From assembly GCF_003589595.1 (NCBI RefSeq), contig NW_020653715.1, forward strand, positions 3,132,134 to 3,196,133: a stretch of 64,000 nt of DNA, written 5' to 3'. This stretch comes from Hyposmocoma kahamanoa (taxonomy: Eukaryota > Arthropoda > Insecta > Lepidoptera > Cosmopterigidae). The notes beneath the pieces are model-generated. The model saw only the letters and a program-made list of their open reading frames with translations. It was not told the origin of the DNA and did not search any database. The stretch's first letter is position 1. Each line of letters begins with the position of its first letter. Shown here piece by piece: positions 34,109-45,437 of this stretch. A program made the position numbers and the translations under genes.

Positions 34109-34580
34109 TCTCAGTACAGAGTACTAAACAAACCGACCTCAAAAGCACGAGGAATTACATATAATTACCAAGTTTTATAGAAATCGGTTGCCGGAAAGCA
34201 CGCAAACCCGTATTCATCCCTTAGTTCGTCACTGTACGGGACTTGACGTAGAAGATAATAAAAATCGGATCTCACTACTCAAAGTATACTGAGAGAGAAA
34301 AACGCCTTGAATTGGAGAATAGCAAAATCAACCATTAAAATAATTGCTCCTTATAATAAAATTTAGGGGCTATTTATAAAAATGTAAAAATGAACAGCCA
34401 CCCTTAGAGGTGGATGATTTTTTTCAAAATTAAATGGGACCACTATGGAGGTACCCTCTTGCCAACAAAATAGAATCATGAAAATCGGTTCGGAAATAAC
34501 GGAGTTATCGCGTAACATACATACAAAAAAAAAACATACAGTCGAATTGAGAACCTCCTCCTTTTTTTGAAGTCGGTTAA
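34109..34580 (+). mobile_element. CGGTT family, near-complete copy downstream of PRODH
   Basis: Starts CTCAGTACAGAGTACTAAAC and ends TTTTTTTGAAGTCGGTTAA. It lies in the likely PRODH 3' UTR or just beyond it. Confidence 0.75.
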
Positions 34581-35320
34581 TAAACATATGACACAGTGCC
34601 GTCTTTAGGCAAGGTCCTCGCGATCGCGTAACCCCTAAAAGTAATTACGAATTTATCAAACAACTGTATAATTTTAGCTGATTTTGGCACTGAAGGAAAA
34701 ATGTTGATGGAATTTATTCATAAACAATTTGAACACCATGTATACTTCATGCGGGAATCCGGGGCCCTACACCGTACACCTCTGAAAAGTGCAGAGGTTT
34801 TGGATGTTCCTGTTTAGTTCGGGAACCATCCCCATAAATGGCGTGGCAAATAATTTTACTCTTTTGTGACACCTTTTCATATTATGATTCTGTCATGTGT
34901 AATTGGACTTTACATAGGCAACTATTTAGGAAATTGCTTTTGTTGGACTCCCTGTCTAAGTTGCCATGGACCCTATTTTATCTAAAGACGGCTCTGTGAG
35001 TATTGGTGTACCAAGCTAGTACTACCTATAATATCTCATCAGTCCACTTTTTACACGTATGCAAGCGAACCGCGCTGGTCCTTGTGTCGATTTTTGAATA
35101 TTTATTTCTTGTTTTGAATTCATATTGTCTCATCGTTATTTGACTAATTTTAAGAAGATATAGTTTATAGGCTTTAAGTCTTGTAAAACGTGTTCTTTGT
35201 ATGTACAGTTGATGCCTTATGATACCTGACTTTCCAACCGACCTTTTGGTTCTGGGTAGATAAGTGGGAATAAAAGTAAAATTCATTTTGGTATAGACTT
35301 CTTTATTGCATTAATTGTTT
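34581..35320. other. Intergenic, no feature recognised
   Basis: Short ORFs only. The block 34730-34990 is moderately GC-rich but carries no motif I know. Confidence 0.4.
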
Positions 35321-35465
35321 ACGTGGTTCAACGGTTACCATGCTGGTTTGCCACGATCCCGGTCCCGGGCGAAATATTTGTATGGCCTACATTTATTTCT
35401 CTCGTCAGTTTGGATGTGTGTGGCCCCTAGTGCGGGGCTTTGAGCGTGTGCTTTACGTTATTTAT
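35321..35465 (+). mobile_element. SINE family A, shortened copy
   Basis: ACGTGGTTCAACGGTTACCA, GGCGAAATATTTGTATGGCC and CCCTAGTGCGGGGCTTTGAG match the copy at 11014. About 60 bp of the body and part of the B-box are deleted. Confidence 0.75.
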
Positions 35466-35838
35466 CATTAGTGAATGATGTTCTAAGAAACAATTTAAGC
35501 CAATTTGAGCTTTAAAGTATACTTACTTAAATACAGAATACAAATTTCAAAGCTCTAGGTACCAAAAGGTCAATTATCTTGGGGCATGGCCTGTACTTGA
35601 AATACACGGCAGATAGCGGCCGGTCATTTGAAAAAGGTAAAACATTGTTAATTTACAAAAGTTTGAAGTTTTTCTTTATAATACTTTTTATGTTCTTACC
35701 GTGTTCAAACGTGATGTTGTCGATCATGCAAGATGACTGTTAGCTATAGATAACACCAAAGGTTGAATTCTCCAGCTAAATGGATGTCGTAATTGTGTGT
35801 TATTTCGATGGCGTGAGGCAGTCGCAATTAGTGCCTCT

Positions 35839-36008
35839 ACCACGAGTTTACTGTGATCGTTGTCGTTAGCGACCGCGTTAATTACTTCACAAACGCAAAA
35901 TGACAAATTATACAGCGCCGCTAGCGTTACAAGAAAAAACAACATTTTGTATACAAACATGTTGCGCGGTCGCCAGCGATAACTGTCAATCGCATGGTAG
36001 AGGCATAG
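35839..36008. mobile_element. Foldback MITE
   Basis: The left arm begins TGCCTCTACCACGAG. The complement of the right arm begins TGCCTCTACCATGCG and both continue to GCGACCGCG, about 50 imperfect base pairs. The 78-codon minus-strand ORF over it (35724-35960) is therefore not called as a gene. Confidence 0.6.
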
Positions 36009-36378
36009 GTGACACGCGATTTATTAGGAAGCAGAGATTTTATATGAATGCCCGAAATCGAGGGTAAAACTATTCACAACTAAATATTTGTTGTAAGTCG
36101 AGTCTTGTTCAAATTATTACAAAATGTTTATTGCTTTCTTGTCTGGACGATTCGATTCGCCTTTCTATTGAATCGATACGCTTGAAAATCGATACAAAAA
36201 ATCGTTAGATCGTATGCACTTGAATCGATCTTCATAAAAATTGAATTGTGCATCCTTAGTAGTGAGAATCCCCAGGATTGCAAGGTGCGTATTGTGTGGT
36301 GTTGCCTCCTTCGTCTAAAAAAGATTTTTTTGCATCGAAATTTGTTATAGTACTCACCGTTTCTGCTCACGATTTTGG

Positions 36379-36433
36379 ACAGAAATAGGTTAAAACCCGT
36401 GCCGGTTCATTGGGTTTTAACACATTTCTGTTA
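36379..36433. repeat. 20-bp stem hairpin
   Basis: ACAGAAATAGGTTAAAACCC pairs with the complement of 36411-36433 (GGGTTTTAACACATTTCTGT) at 18 of 20 positions around a loop of about 13 bases. Confidence 0.6.
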
Positions 36434-36448
36434 TAGAGACCTTAAATA

Positions 36449-36778
36449 TCAGATTGTATCTATCTGACCGTGTTCGGATACGCCGTCGCCGTATATGTAG
36501 CCAATCTTCGCGGCGAACCCTCCTCGTGCACATTGAGGGCACGTGAGTGCATCGCCAACGTAGCTATAGCTAATGGCAGAGGATGGGCGGGCCTTTATCT
36601 CGTCACGTCTAGCGTCGAGTTGAGTTTTACGTTGCTCTTCGAACTCGTGGACTTGCCTCTTCACAATCCCCCGGCATTTCTTATATGTATTTGACCTCAA
36701 ATAGTACACAATTACGGCCATTCCGCGTGATTTCGATGGACTTATTCGCTTTATGCCTTTATTTAAGTGCCCTTTCAT
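36449..36778 (-). mobile_element. LINE polyprotein C-terminal end
   Basis: A 109-codon minus-strand frame contains [20 protein letters not shown] and LTCPQCARGGFAAKIGYI. The latter resembles the C..C.R...(R/K)IGL zinc-finger-like tail that closes many insect LINE polyproteins, here lacking the downstream histidines. A short matching fragment lies at 27752-27810. Confidence 0.55.
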
Positions 36779-38360
36779 TTTGTATTCAGATTAATTGCAG
36801 TTATATATAGGGATCACCACTTTTTTGTTAATGAATGAAAATCAAGTTTTTTAAGGAATTGAAAAGGGAAAAGTCCATCGATTAAAAAAGAAAAAATTAA
36901 AAAATCTGATTTTCAGTACCTAGTTGGCAAAAACGCCCTTGATTCCTAGACACTCTTGAAGTGTGTAGTAAAAATGTACGTTAAATTTTAATTATTGTAA
37001 CGCGAATTTACCGTCACCATTAAGTTACGAAATAGGCTATCAAGTATATTTGTTCTTATCTTTGTTTGTCAGTGTGTTTTTTTAACATTTCGGCCGTTTA
37101 TACACCGATATTTATATGACATTTGATTGTATTTTTTTTAAATTATGAATTATTGAGTTTTTTATTTGTCTTGTAATTATAATTTTGAGATACGTTGTAA
37201 ATTGGTTAACTCGCGAATAAATATAATACGATGAAGTAGCAATCAAAGATGTTTTTGACATAAAAAAGCAATACATTTTGCACAGACAGCATTGAGTTTA
37301 AGTTGCCAACATATTCAATCGTTGTTTTTGATCAGGACAATAAATTTTTATTATTTTTTATTCTTTGTACTTCTTTTTTTTATAACTGAAAGCAAGAAGC
37401 TTGTACATTATAGGAGATTTTTAAATAACAATTGGTCTTACTACAAAATTACGTTAAACTGTCTTCCTACCCTCATAAAGGATAAACCCGATCGCACTGC
37501 AATGAGCAATGAAGAATTATAACAGCTATGTACAGTGCAATGGTCACTATTATTTAATACTATAATCATTTGCACGTGTAGTTAACATTAAAAAATAATT
37601 TTGAAGTAAGACTGATTTTTAGGCGTTTTAATGCTTGCGTCGGCTTTTTACTTTAGAATAAAGCGTACGTAAATTTTATGAATTTGACTCTGATGGGTCG
37701 ATACAAAGTCCTAAATAGTAATAAATAAGCCCATCTAGTCATTCGCGAATAACAATCTCGTTTGTGTGTCATCTGAACCGTGTGTTTTATTCATAATTTC
37801 TTATTATTATCTGTAAATTACTCGATTATTTAATGTTATTTTTAAATAGTAACTTTGTATGCTGTGATAATAATCAAATAAAAAAGTTTATTGTTGTTCG
37901 AAATGTCGTATAATTTAATTTGCTTGCAATTATTTTGCCTATAATAACAAATAGGCAGAGATCTCATCGGAAGAGAATATAATGTCACGCTTGGCATTGG
38001 TGGCAAGAGACACTGTAGCCCAAGATTTGCTTTTATTTCTTTTGCTATATCGTCGCTTAGCAAGTAACACCGCACAACTCGAAAATTGGCGGCATTTACT
38101 TTAGAACGTTACGTAAATAAAAATAAAACGTTAATATTAATAAAAATGATATAATCAACGCAAATACATATAATTATTTACACATAAAAAGTACATAGAG
38201 ACCTCTACCATGTTAAACTTACACTGTTATACACAGCATTTTGAGAAAATGTTGCAAAAAGGATTTTAGGGTCTTTTTTGGAATTGTTCAGATTAAAAGA
38301 GACATTATATTACCATTACAATTATACTTAGCAAATTAAACATTTATACCTAGAAACTTT
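36779..38360. other. AT-rich intergenic, no feature recognised
   Basis: I find no coding exon, repeat family member or RNA gene here. Short minus-strand frames near 37842-38075 lack support. Confidence 0.4.
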
Positions 38361-38485
38361 GGTGAAATTACAGACACATGGGACTTGTCAACTTATGTCT
38401 CAGGGTGACGGGCACAGTGGCAGTGGTCGTAAGATCTTTGCGATTAAAAGCTCTGAGTGACACTGCAACTGTTATGGATAGGCGA
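38361..38485 (+). mobile_element. GACGAAC-family fragment
   Basis: GGTGAAATTACAGACACATG, GTGACGGGCACAGTGGCAGT and TGCAACTGTTATGGATAGGC match the family in plus orientation. Confidence 0.6.
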
Positions 38486-38763
38486 ACATTGCGGCCCGTC
38501 CGTACAAGCTAATGCTCAAAACTCAAATGTCAAAATTAGGGTATTTAAAAATATATACATCGGCGTAGTCGTAATAATGTAATCACACCACTCGTAAAAA
38601 TACTGAGTCGCTAACTACCGTCAGTTTTGTTTTTTTTTATTTCTTACGTTTATAAAATCGATTTAAGTGCATTATGTCAGTGACCAAGCTAGGTATGTTG
38701 AGTCTCTTAATATTTTTATTATTTCATAGTTTATCGGTATACGACTAATAATTTGTAAAATAA

Positions 38764-39250
38764 TCTCAGTACAGAGTACTAAAAACCGACCTCGATAGTA
38801 CGTGGAATTACATCTATTTACCAAGTTTTATCGAAATCGGTTACCGGAAAGTACGCAAACCCGGATTCATCTCTTAGTTCGCTACTATACGGAACTTGAC
38901 ACAGGAGATAGTAAAAATCGGTTCTCACTGCTCAAAGTATATTACTATTTTACTTATTAAGAGGGAAAAACGCCTTTAATTGGAGAACAGCAAAATCAAC
39001 CATTAAAATAATTGCTCCTTATAATAAAATTTAGACGCTATTTATAAAAATGAATCTTCATGCGCGAATAGCCACCCTTAGAGGTGGATGATTTTCTTCA
39101 AAATTAAATTGGACCACTATGAAGGTACCCTCTTTCCAACAAAAAAAGAATCATGAAACTCGGTTCACAAATACCGGAGTTATCGCGTAACATATATAAA
39201 AAAAAACGTACAGACGAATTGAGAACCTCCTCCTTTTTTTGAAGTCGGTT
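38764..39250 (+). mobile_element. CGGTT family, near-complete copy
   Basis: Starts TCTCAGTACAGAGTACTAAA and ends TTTTTTTGAAGTCGGTT. It contains a small insertion near 38945 relative to other copies. Confidence 0.75.
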
Positions 39251-39746
39251 CAAAATAAACCTTATTCGTACAGTTAGAAATCTTCGTCCGACAAAATGTT
39301 TGGTTTATGGGCCGGTGGCCATGTGAAAAGCTGTTCCGTGTAATGGATACAATATACCTAATATAATACACAGCTTTTTCTTTTCATTTTCTTAAAATTA
39401 CTCAAAATTACTTGAGCGGTGTTGTTTGCTAAGTGACGTCATCCACAAGGCTCTAATAAATAAATTCACGTTTTTCAATCGATGACAGAAGAGAGTTAGA
39501 CTAACCTTAGGTCTTTACGACCGATTGGGAAGTTGCGGTGTAGAAAATAGTTCCTGTAGACCGTCTAGCGCTACACCGAAGCCTGTATTAGTTTGAACAT
39601 CAAAACCGATGAATCAAAACCATTATCCACAATTATTTTGCATTTTCCAAAATTTAGAAATACATTGGGCGCGGTGCCTGTAATGCTTAATACAACGCAC
39701 TGACAAAATCTTAAGAATTTCTCAGAGTCTCAGAATGTGTTAAAGT

Positions 39747-40168
39747 CGGGTTTTCACTATACGAGTGCTCTCGGACCGAGAGTGCTCGTGTACGAAAGCA
39801 CTCGTACCAGTTAGATCGTATATGAGTCCACTCGTTTTGGTTTACACCTTATAAGTTTATCACTGTTCAAGAAGCATTTATCTCCTTGCACATTCAAAAT
39901 GATCACGATTGATCTGCTGCTGCGAGGTATATGAGTTGTAGCAGATAATATAGATAATGGCTAGAGTACAAAATCATGGAAGGGGGAAAAACAAAGCAAG
40001 AGAAAAATCGGGGCCTGAAAATTAATTTTAAGACGTGATGATTGACCTGTTCATTCCACTTGTTCTTACTTGGAGTATACTCGGATCACGTGTTTACACG
40101 CTATGAGTAGCGTCTGAGTAGTCATCCGAGTGGACTCGTACCGAGCGTACTCGTATAGTGAAAACCCG
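39747..40168. mobile_element. MITE with ~28-bp TIRs
   Basis: 422 bp. The left terminus CGGGTTTTCACTATACGAGT matches the complement of the right terminus, with about two mismatches over 28 bp. The sub-terminal regions repeat GAGTGGACTCGT-type units. No ORF. Confidence 0.75.
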
Positions 40169-40330
40169 GTTTAAGAGTCGGACTCTAGTTTGCTGAATTA
40201 TGTGGATATCGTTTTTAGAATATAACGAATTTTTTTAAACTATAATAATAAAGTCAAACCATTTGATCTATTTCAATTATTATCATGTTGTGAATAATTT
40301 GAACACTGGTTTCAAATTTGTATTATTTTA

Positions 40331-42594
40331 GAGAATGATTGTTACACGTGGGCTACATAAGACGCGAATTACGTGTAAAGGCGACTTTGCACGAGCTCGC
40401 ATCCGTACATCAAGAGAAGTAAAGTAATGCAGACTTAGTCGTGAGTGCGGCTTCCCATGGACCGTGATTTCACGGGCCTCGCTGCTCGAGCACGCGACGA
40501 CAGGTCGTGGGAAGACTGTCGCCCGTTCCAGCTGCGCGGCGGCGCCGGCGCGGACTTGCCGCCGGTAGGGATCCGCCGAATTCGCCATATATCGTGTGTC
40601 GGGACGGACGGCATGCGGCACTTTTCCCTTGACGCGTTGGCGCGAGCCGTGAAGGGACGGGCCGTGGGAAGTCAGCTTGATGGTGCATAAGTCCATTTGT
40701 AACTGATTGATCGTCAGTCGTGCAAAGGAATCTGTAAAATCACTGACGGCGTGATGCCGCCTTAACCATGACTATGTTATGTACCATTTTGCGTTTCTAG
40801 TTTACCGAAGATCTGCCATAATTATACAAATTATGTGACATTAGAATAGTAAGTCAGTAAGCGATATTTGTTTCATATGTCAAACTCATAACTGTACCTT
40901 TTAACATTTGTAGCCTCCACGTGTATATGTTTATAAATTCTGAGATTATGAATGTAATTTACAGTATTTTCTTTTAAACGAATCGTAAGTTAATCTGTCG
41001 CTTAATTCAATCTATTTAGTGATATAGTACATAGAAATTAAAAATAAATGTTATTACTAATGTAAATGTTGAACAAGCGTTATTAGCATTGGAAAAGAAA
41101 CTGCTATAGGAGTAATTAATTATTAATGTACGAGATAATAAACTTACTTCTGAACAACGTCTTCTTGGTATTCTGAATTGTCAAAAAATAATTAGGTATA
41201 GGTAAGAAAATAAAGTACCTGTACACGTCTGTTGCTGTCAAGTATTTCTGTATTTTTTGACAACAAATCGGAACTCCTATGAATTTTTGAAAACTCCAGG
41301 ACGTTGTTTGGAATTACTCTGTTTTTTTACAATGTTATAAAAAAATGTTGTCATCGGGATTATGCAAGTGTTTTTTGGACCTATTGGTATGGACATGGAT
41401 ATAAATAATGAAAGTATTAATGTTTTGTATAACCTTGTAGAAAATGTTTTTTTGATAGTCAGTATTTAGGAATGAAAATTTTAACATTTAGACAAAATAT
41501 GTTTGAAACGATTTAGCCAATATTTATCATGTTATTGTTAATATCTTTTTGGTGTTAATTTTACCATTAATTTGTTTTACACTCGACTGGAACGATATTC
41601 GAATATTATTTATACGACAAATGAAGTGATTTTTTAAATGAAGTAACGATAATGTAAAATATTATTTACTATAATTTTAAATTTATGAATACTTCGTTCC
41701 TCGTCTTAATTTAATACCTTAAGGTAAAACATAAAATAAGCAGTTGCCGTTATAAAGTTTCTGTTCAATAATCATAAGATACTTTGGTCATCTGTAAAGT
41801 TGTATGTCTTAGTAATTTTGTGCATTGACCTATTTGGCCGATACACCACCGTACCGTTAGTCAGAACAAATAAAAAAATGTCTAACGGACTTTCTGTGGC
41901 TGTCGAGATTATATATCATACAAAAAGAGTAGAAATGGAGGCTATTAATTTTTAATAATTGTCTTTTATCTTCGCTACGCACTGTTTCGTTGAGAGTATT
42001 CAATATAAGTTGTCTTCTTAAACGCTTGAAATAGAAAACTCAATGTTCAATTTTGCCAAAAGTATTACGCTAGTGATCAACGATGACCATATAAAGCAAC
42101 TGCATAACTGTCTTTGTGAAGAGTTTTGGAAAAATAAATGACGTTAATTTACTATAAACTTTTCGATGAAGGTTTTGTAAGCAGTAGACCTCCTTGTGAA
42201 AGAGTTCGTCCATTTATACCTATTTCTGCCGCCACGCTGTAATGTGCATTAGTGCGTTTCGAGAAATGTATTACATAATTGGTAAAATTTTGGAGTAATT
42301 TTTTTTTAAAGTCAGTTGGCTGTGTGTTTTTGCTTACATTTGTATTGCAGTAAAGTTCCTATGATTTCGTTCTAAGTTTTTAATTTATGATACCGTAAAC
42401 CTCTAAGCCATATTTTTGTTCATTCAGCCCTTATTTGTTTTGTGACTAGCCTTTGTTTCGTTCATAATGGAACGTTCATTATGAATTAAGCATATTATTT
42501 ACAGGTAGTTGAAATAATTTATCTTTGCTTTTACGGTCGCGAATAATGTGATTTTATTTTAAGATAATTAAACGAATAGACTTTCAATAAAGAC
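40331..42594 (+). other. Candidate terminal exon or transcript end (uncertain)
   Basis: A good acceptor-like site (tgtattattttag) precedes 40331. A GC-rich block (about 40440-40690) has overlapping ORFs of 72-122 codons on both strands, none with a recognisable domain. It is followed by about 1.9 kb of AT-rich sequence almost free of repeats and an AATAAA at 42586-42591. This could be the last exon and 3' UTR of an unrecognised transcript, or an alternative PRODH 3' end. The GC-rich block could equally be a MITE: CTTCCCATGG-like segments recur inverted at its ends. Confidence 0.25.
42180..42250 (+). mobile_element. GACGAAC-family fragment
   Basis: GCAGTAGACCTCCTTGTGAA and CCTATTTCTGCCGCCACGCT match the internal end of the family. 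Confidence 0.55.
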
Positions 42595-43811
42595 AATTTG
42601 GTTTTAATTTTTTCTTTTAATTTCTTTTTTCAATTTTAGCTATTTTGCCTTTTTACCGACTAACTTTGTTGAATCTGTATAACATTATTGTGCGTCTCTA
42701 TATTAGTGACATTTGATAGAAATCTGCTTTTTTTAAACTGTTCTCCGACAGTCAATTCAAATAGTATGAACGCCCACCCTTCATTCATCTACCTACCCTC
42801 AAAATACTCTAATGAAAATTTAAACCAAACTTTTTTTTATTAATGTCGAAACGTGCATTCATGATGCAAAAATGCTATGTTGTTTTACAAAGTTTTTAAG
42901 TCAATTAATAAAGCTAAATATTGACGTTCCAATAAACAAAAGTAAACTTACTCGAACCTATATGAAATGTGTCAGACAGTATTAATACGGGTCGATTAAA
43001 ATGTTGGCCAGCAAAGTTGGAGCGTCAATATCGCGCCTTAAATAGCTCAACAGCTGGCGCTTTTCATATTAATGTGTTCTAGTTTAAGCTTGTGTACAGA
43101 CAGAACAGCAGACAATAAAGTAGCGTATATGTATGTATCATGCCCATATCGATGTAGTTTTGTCCCTTGTTTTGCGGTTTCCGAAAAAGTTATAAGAAAA
43201 TTAGATTTTCTTAGGCCTAGCCCACATTTATTCAAGTCAGGTAGAGGCGACGTGCGTAACATGTTTCGCGCCAAACTAGCATCTTGATACGCGTCTGTGA
43301 TACGTCACAGATATAGGATAAACACAAGTGTGGACGGCGATGGACAATGAAATATGTGTGTGATAAAAATATATCATACAAATGCAACAAATATTTGACA
43401 TTTCCATGTTGTATTGGACTGTAAAATGTTTTCTTTACAATGTACTTGCGTTTTGGGTCCTTTACCTAACTACCTATAGATATATTTGTCGATCTACTGG
43501 TCCTTGGTTTGGTACACGCACTATTATGAAACCAACACTTTTCGGGTGCCGTGAAATGGGACTGTATTGAATGTGAAAATAAATGTTAATGTTAAAATTG
43601 AGAGTTTTATTTATTTACAGATCACAGAACAAATGGTTGTACGGCCTGTAATGAGTAGTAAATAATCATCGAGGTGCTTAACTTAGTTTGGACATAACCG
43701 CGTACCATTTCGCGTCCAAATAAGGAGTTATGATACGCGTCGATGTCTTAAGATTAATTTAGTAGACACATGTCAATGGAAAATCGCACGGAAGACAGAA
43801 TTTATTCATGT
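42595..43811. other. Intergenic, no feature recognised
   Basis: Short overlapping frames at 43047-43287 lack domain or splice support. GATACGCGTCTGTGATACGT-like words near 43290 suggest MITE debris only. Confidence 0.4.
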
Positions 43812-44750
43812 AGGTTGATTCATCATCGTATTCAGCCTACTCGATAACCCAATGCTGTGTATAGTACCTCTTCTTTATGTGTCAATTTTCCCGGTCCTGC
43901 GCTATCCGCATCCAACATAATCCCGCATATCTGCCGATATTGTCAGACCATTGCAAGGTAGTTTCTCCGATAGGTACGACAAAAATAATATACATATATG
44001 TATATGTCTACACGTATATGTTTATGTTTCGCTAAATGAGTGGGTACTACTATGTCCGTCTACTATGTTCATCTACTATGTCCGAACTTCAAAAAAAAAT
44101 TGAAGTATTTTATTAATTACTTTCATTACTAACCCGTGGAGCCTTTTGACCGCTACTTTATAGTTCCCTAGACGTGAAGTCTTAACACTATTCACTAGTG
44201 ATGTAACATGTTATGAACATCCTCGATTTAATTTCAATTCTCGCTAAAGAAGTACCTAAATGTTTACTGAGTTATACCTACACTGAATTATTAATATTAC
44301 AAAGGAGACGGACATACAAAAATAGCATGAAATAATAATTTTATTTAAAGAAATTGCCATCATTAATATATAATTAATAATAAAATATAATTACTCAACT
44401 AGTTAACGCTTCATCGGGCTAGTGATAGTCCCACTGGTCTTTTCGCTCCTCTTGACCACCATTCCGTGCTTTGATCTATTGTCCAACTTCTCGTCACGCT
44501 TCGCCAAATATCCCGCTCATCTCCATCTTAGCCCCGTGATGCGATTACCTACGTCATCAACCTTCGTTTTTCGTCGAAGTTGCTTAGAGAGTGTCCGTGT
44601 TTCTACATCGTCCAGATGAGGGTCGGCAAGATACACTGGCTGTAGGTCTTGGTGTTCACGCAATGTGGGAGTACAATTTAAAGACGGACGTCGTCTAACT
44701 TACTAAAAGTAGCCCATCCCAAACCAATACGCCTTTCGTTCTTAACCTGA
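43812..44750 (-). mobile_element. RTE-type LINE fragment, split by an insertion
   Basis: The minus strand from about 44750 reads RRIGLGWATFSKLDDVRL, then VLPHCVNTKTYSQCILPTL, in broken frames. This is the same C-terminal region as the fragment at 10371. The 3' end (CAATGGTCTGACAATATCGG to GGCTGAATACGATGATGAAT) lies separately at 43812-43975. The 430 bp between (about 43980-44410) is unrelated AT-rich sequence, including a diverged copy of the 33494 palindrome half. Confidence 0.55.
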
Positions 44751-45064
44751 GGATTTTGGTCAAAGGATAAACGATATCCAAGATAAGTATAATCGCCGAA
44801 CACCTATGGGCCGATTACGGGTTTTAAATACAAGATATTACTGTAGATAGCTCTTAAAATATCATGCCTGTAGATAATTACTGACGTAAATAATATTGAT
44901 TCTTACACTACTTTGAATGTAATGTACAATTTTGATGGCAATTAATTCTTTACGTCAAAACATAAGACTAAATGAAACTAAGTAAAAGACGCATCTCCGT
45001 CAAAATTTGATGTAAGGGACCAAACGTGCAAAAATAACGATTAATATTAGATACCGGATCCTTC

Positions 45065-45258
45065 AACCAATAATGCAGGGGAAAATACAAGGAAAGCGTA
45101 GTCGAGGCAGAAGAAAAACCTAGTGGTTGAAGAACCTGAGAGACTGGTTCCACCTTAGCACACGTTCCCTCGTTCGTGCGGCAGCTTCAAAAATGAGAAT
45201 AGCCATGATGGTCGCCAACCTTCGTAGAGAAAGCGACACACTAAGAAGAAGAAGAATA
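45065..45258 (+). mobile_element. LINE 3'-terminal fragment
   Basis: Reads GKRSRGRRKTXWLKNLRDWF (X marks a stop) and MRIAMMVANLRRESDTLRRR, ending in an AAGAAGAAG tail. It is the same type of terminus as the element at 51970-52520. Confidence 0.6.
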
Positions 45259-45437
45259 TTAGAATGACCAAGGATGGTGGGACCAAGAGACTACCGTCAC
45301 TGGCCTCCCTATTAAGCAATTACCCAGAGATAAGCTGAAAACAGAACCAGGTGGAAGGAAAACGTTACTAAAGTCTCGAACACCTTTCGGGGACACAACC
45401 TTCAGCAATGAAGAATACGACAGAGAAGTAGTCAATA

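Noticed and set aside
35724..35960. 78-codon minus-strand ORF starting with a signal-peptide-like stretch
   Set aside because: It overlaps a foldback MITE (35839-36008), so the frame runs through inverted-repeat DNA; no domain or splice support.
40445..40696. GC-rich overlapping ORFs of 72-122 codons on both strands
   Set aside because: No recognisable domain in any frame; GC-rich sequence lacks stops by chance. Kept only as an uncertain terminal-exon candidate.
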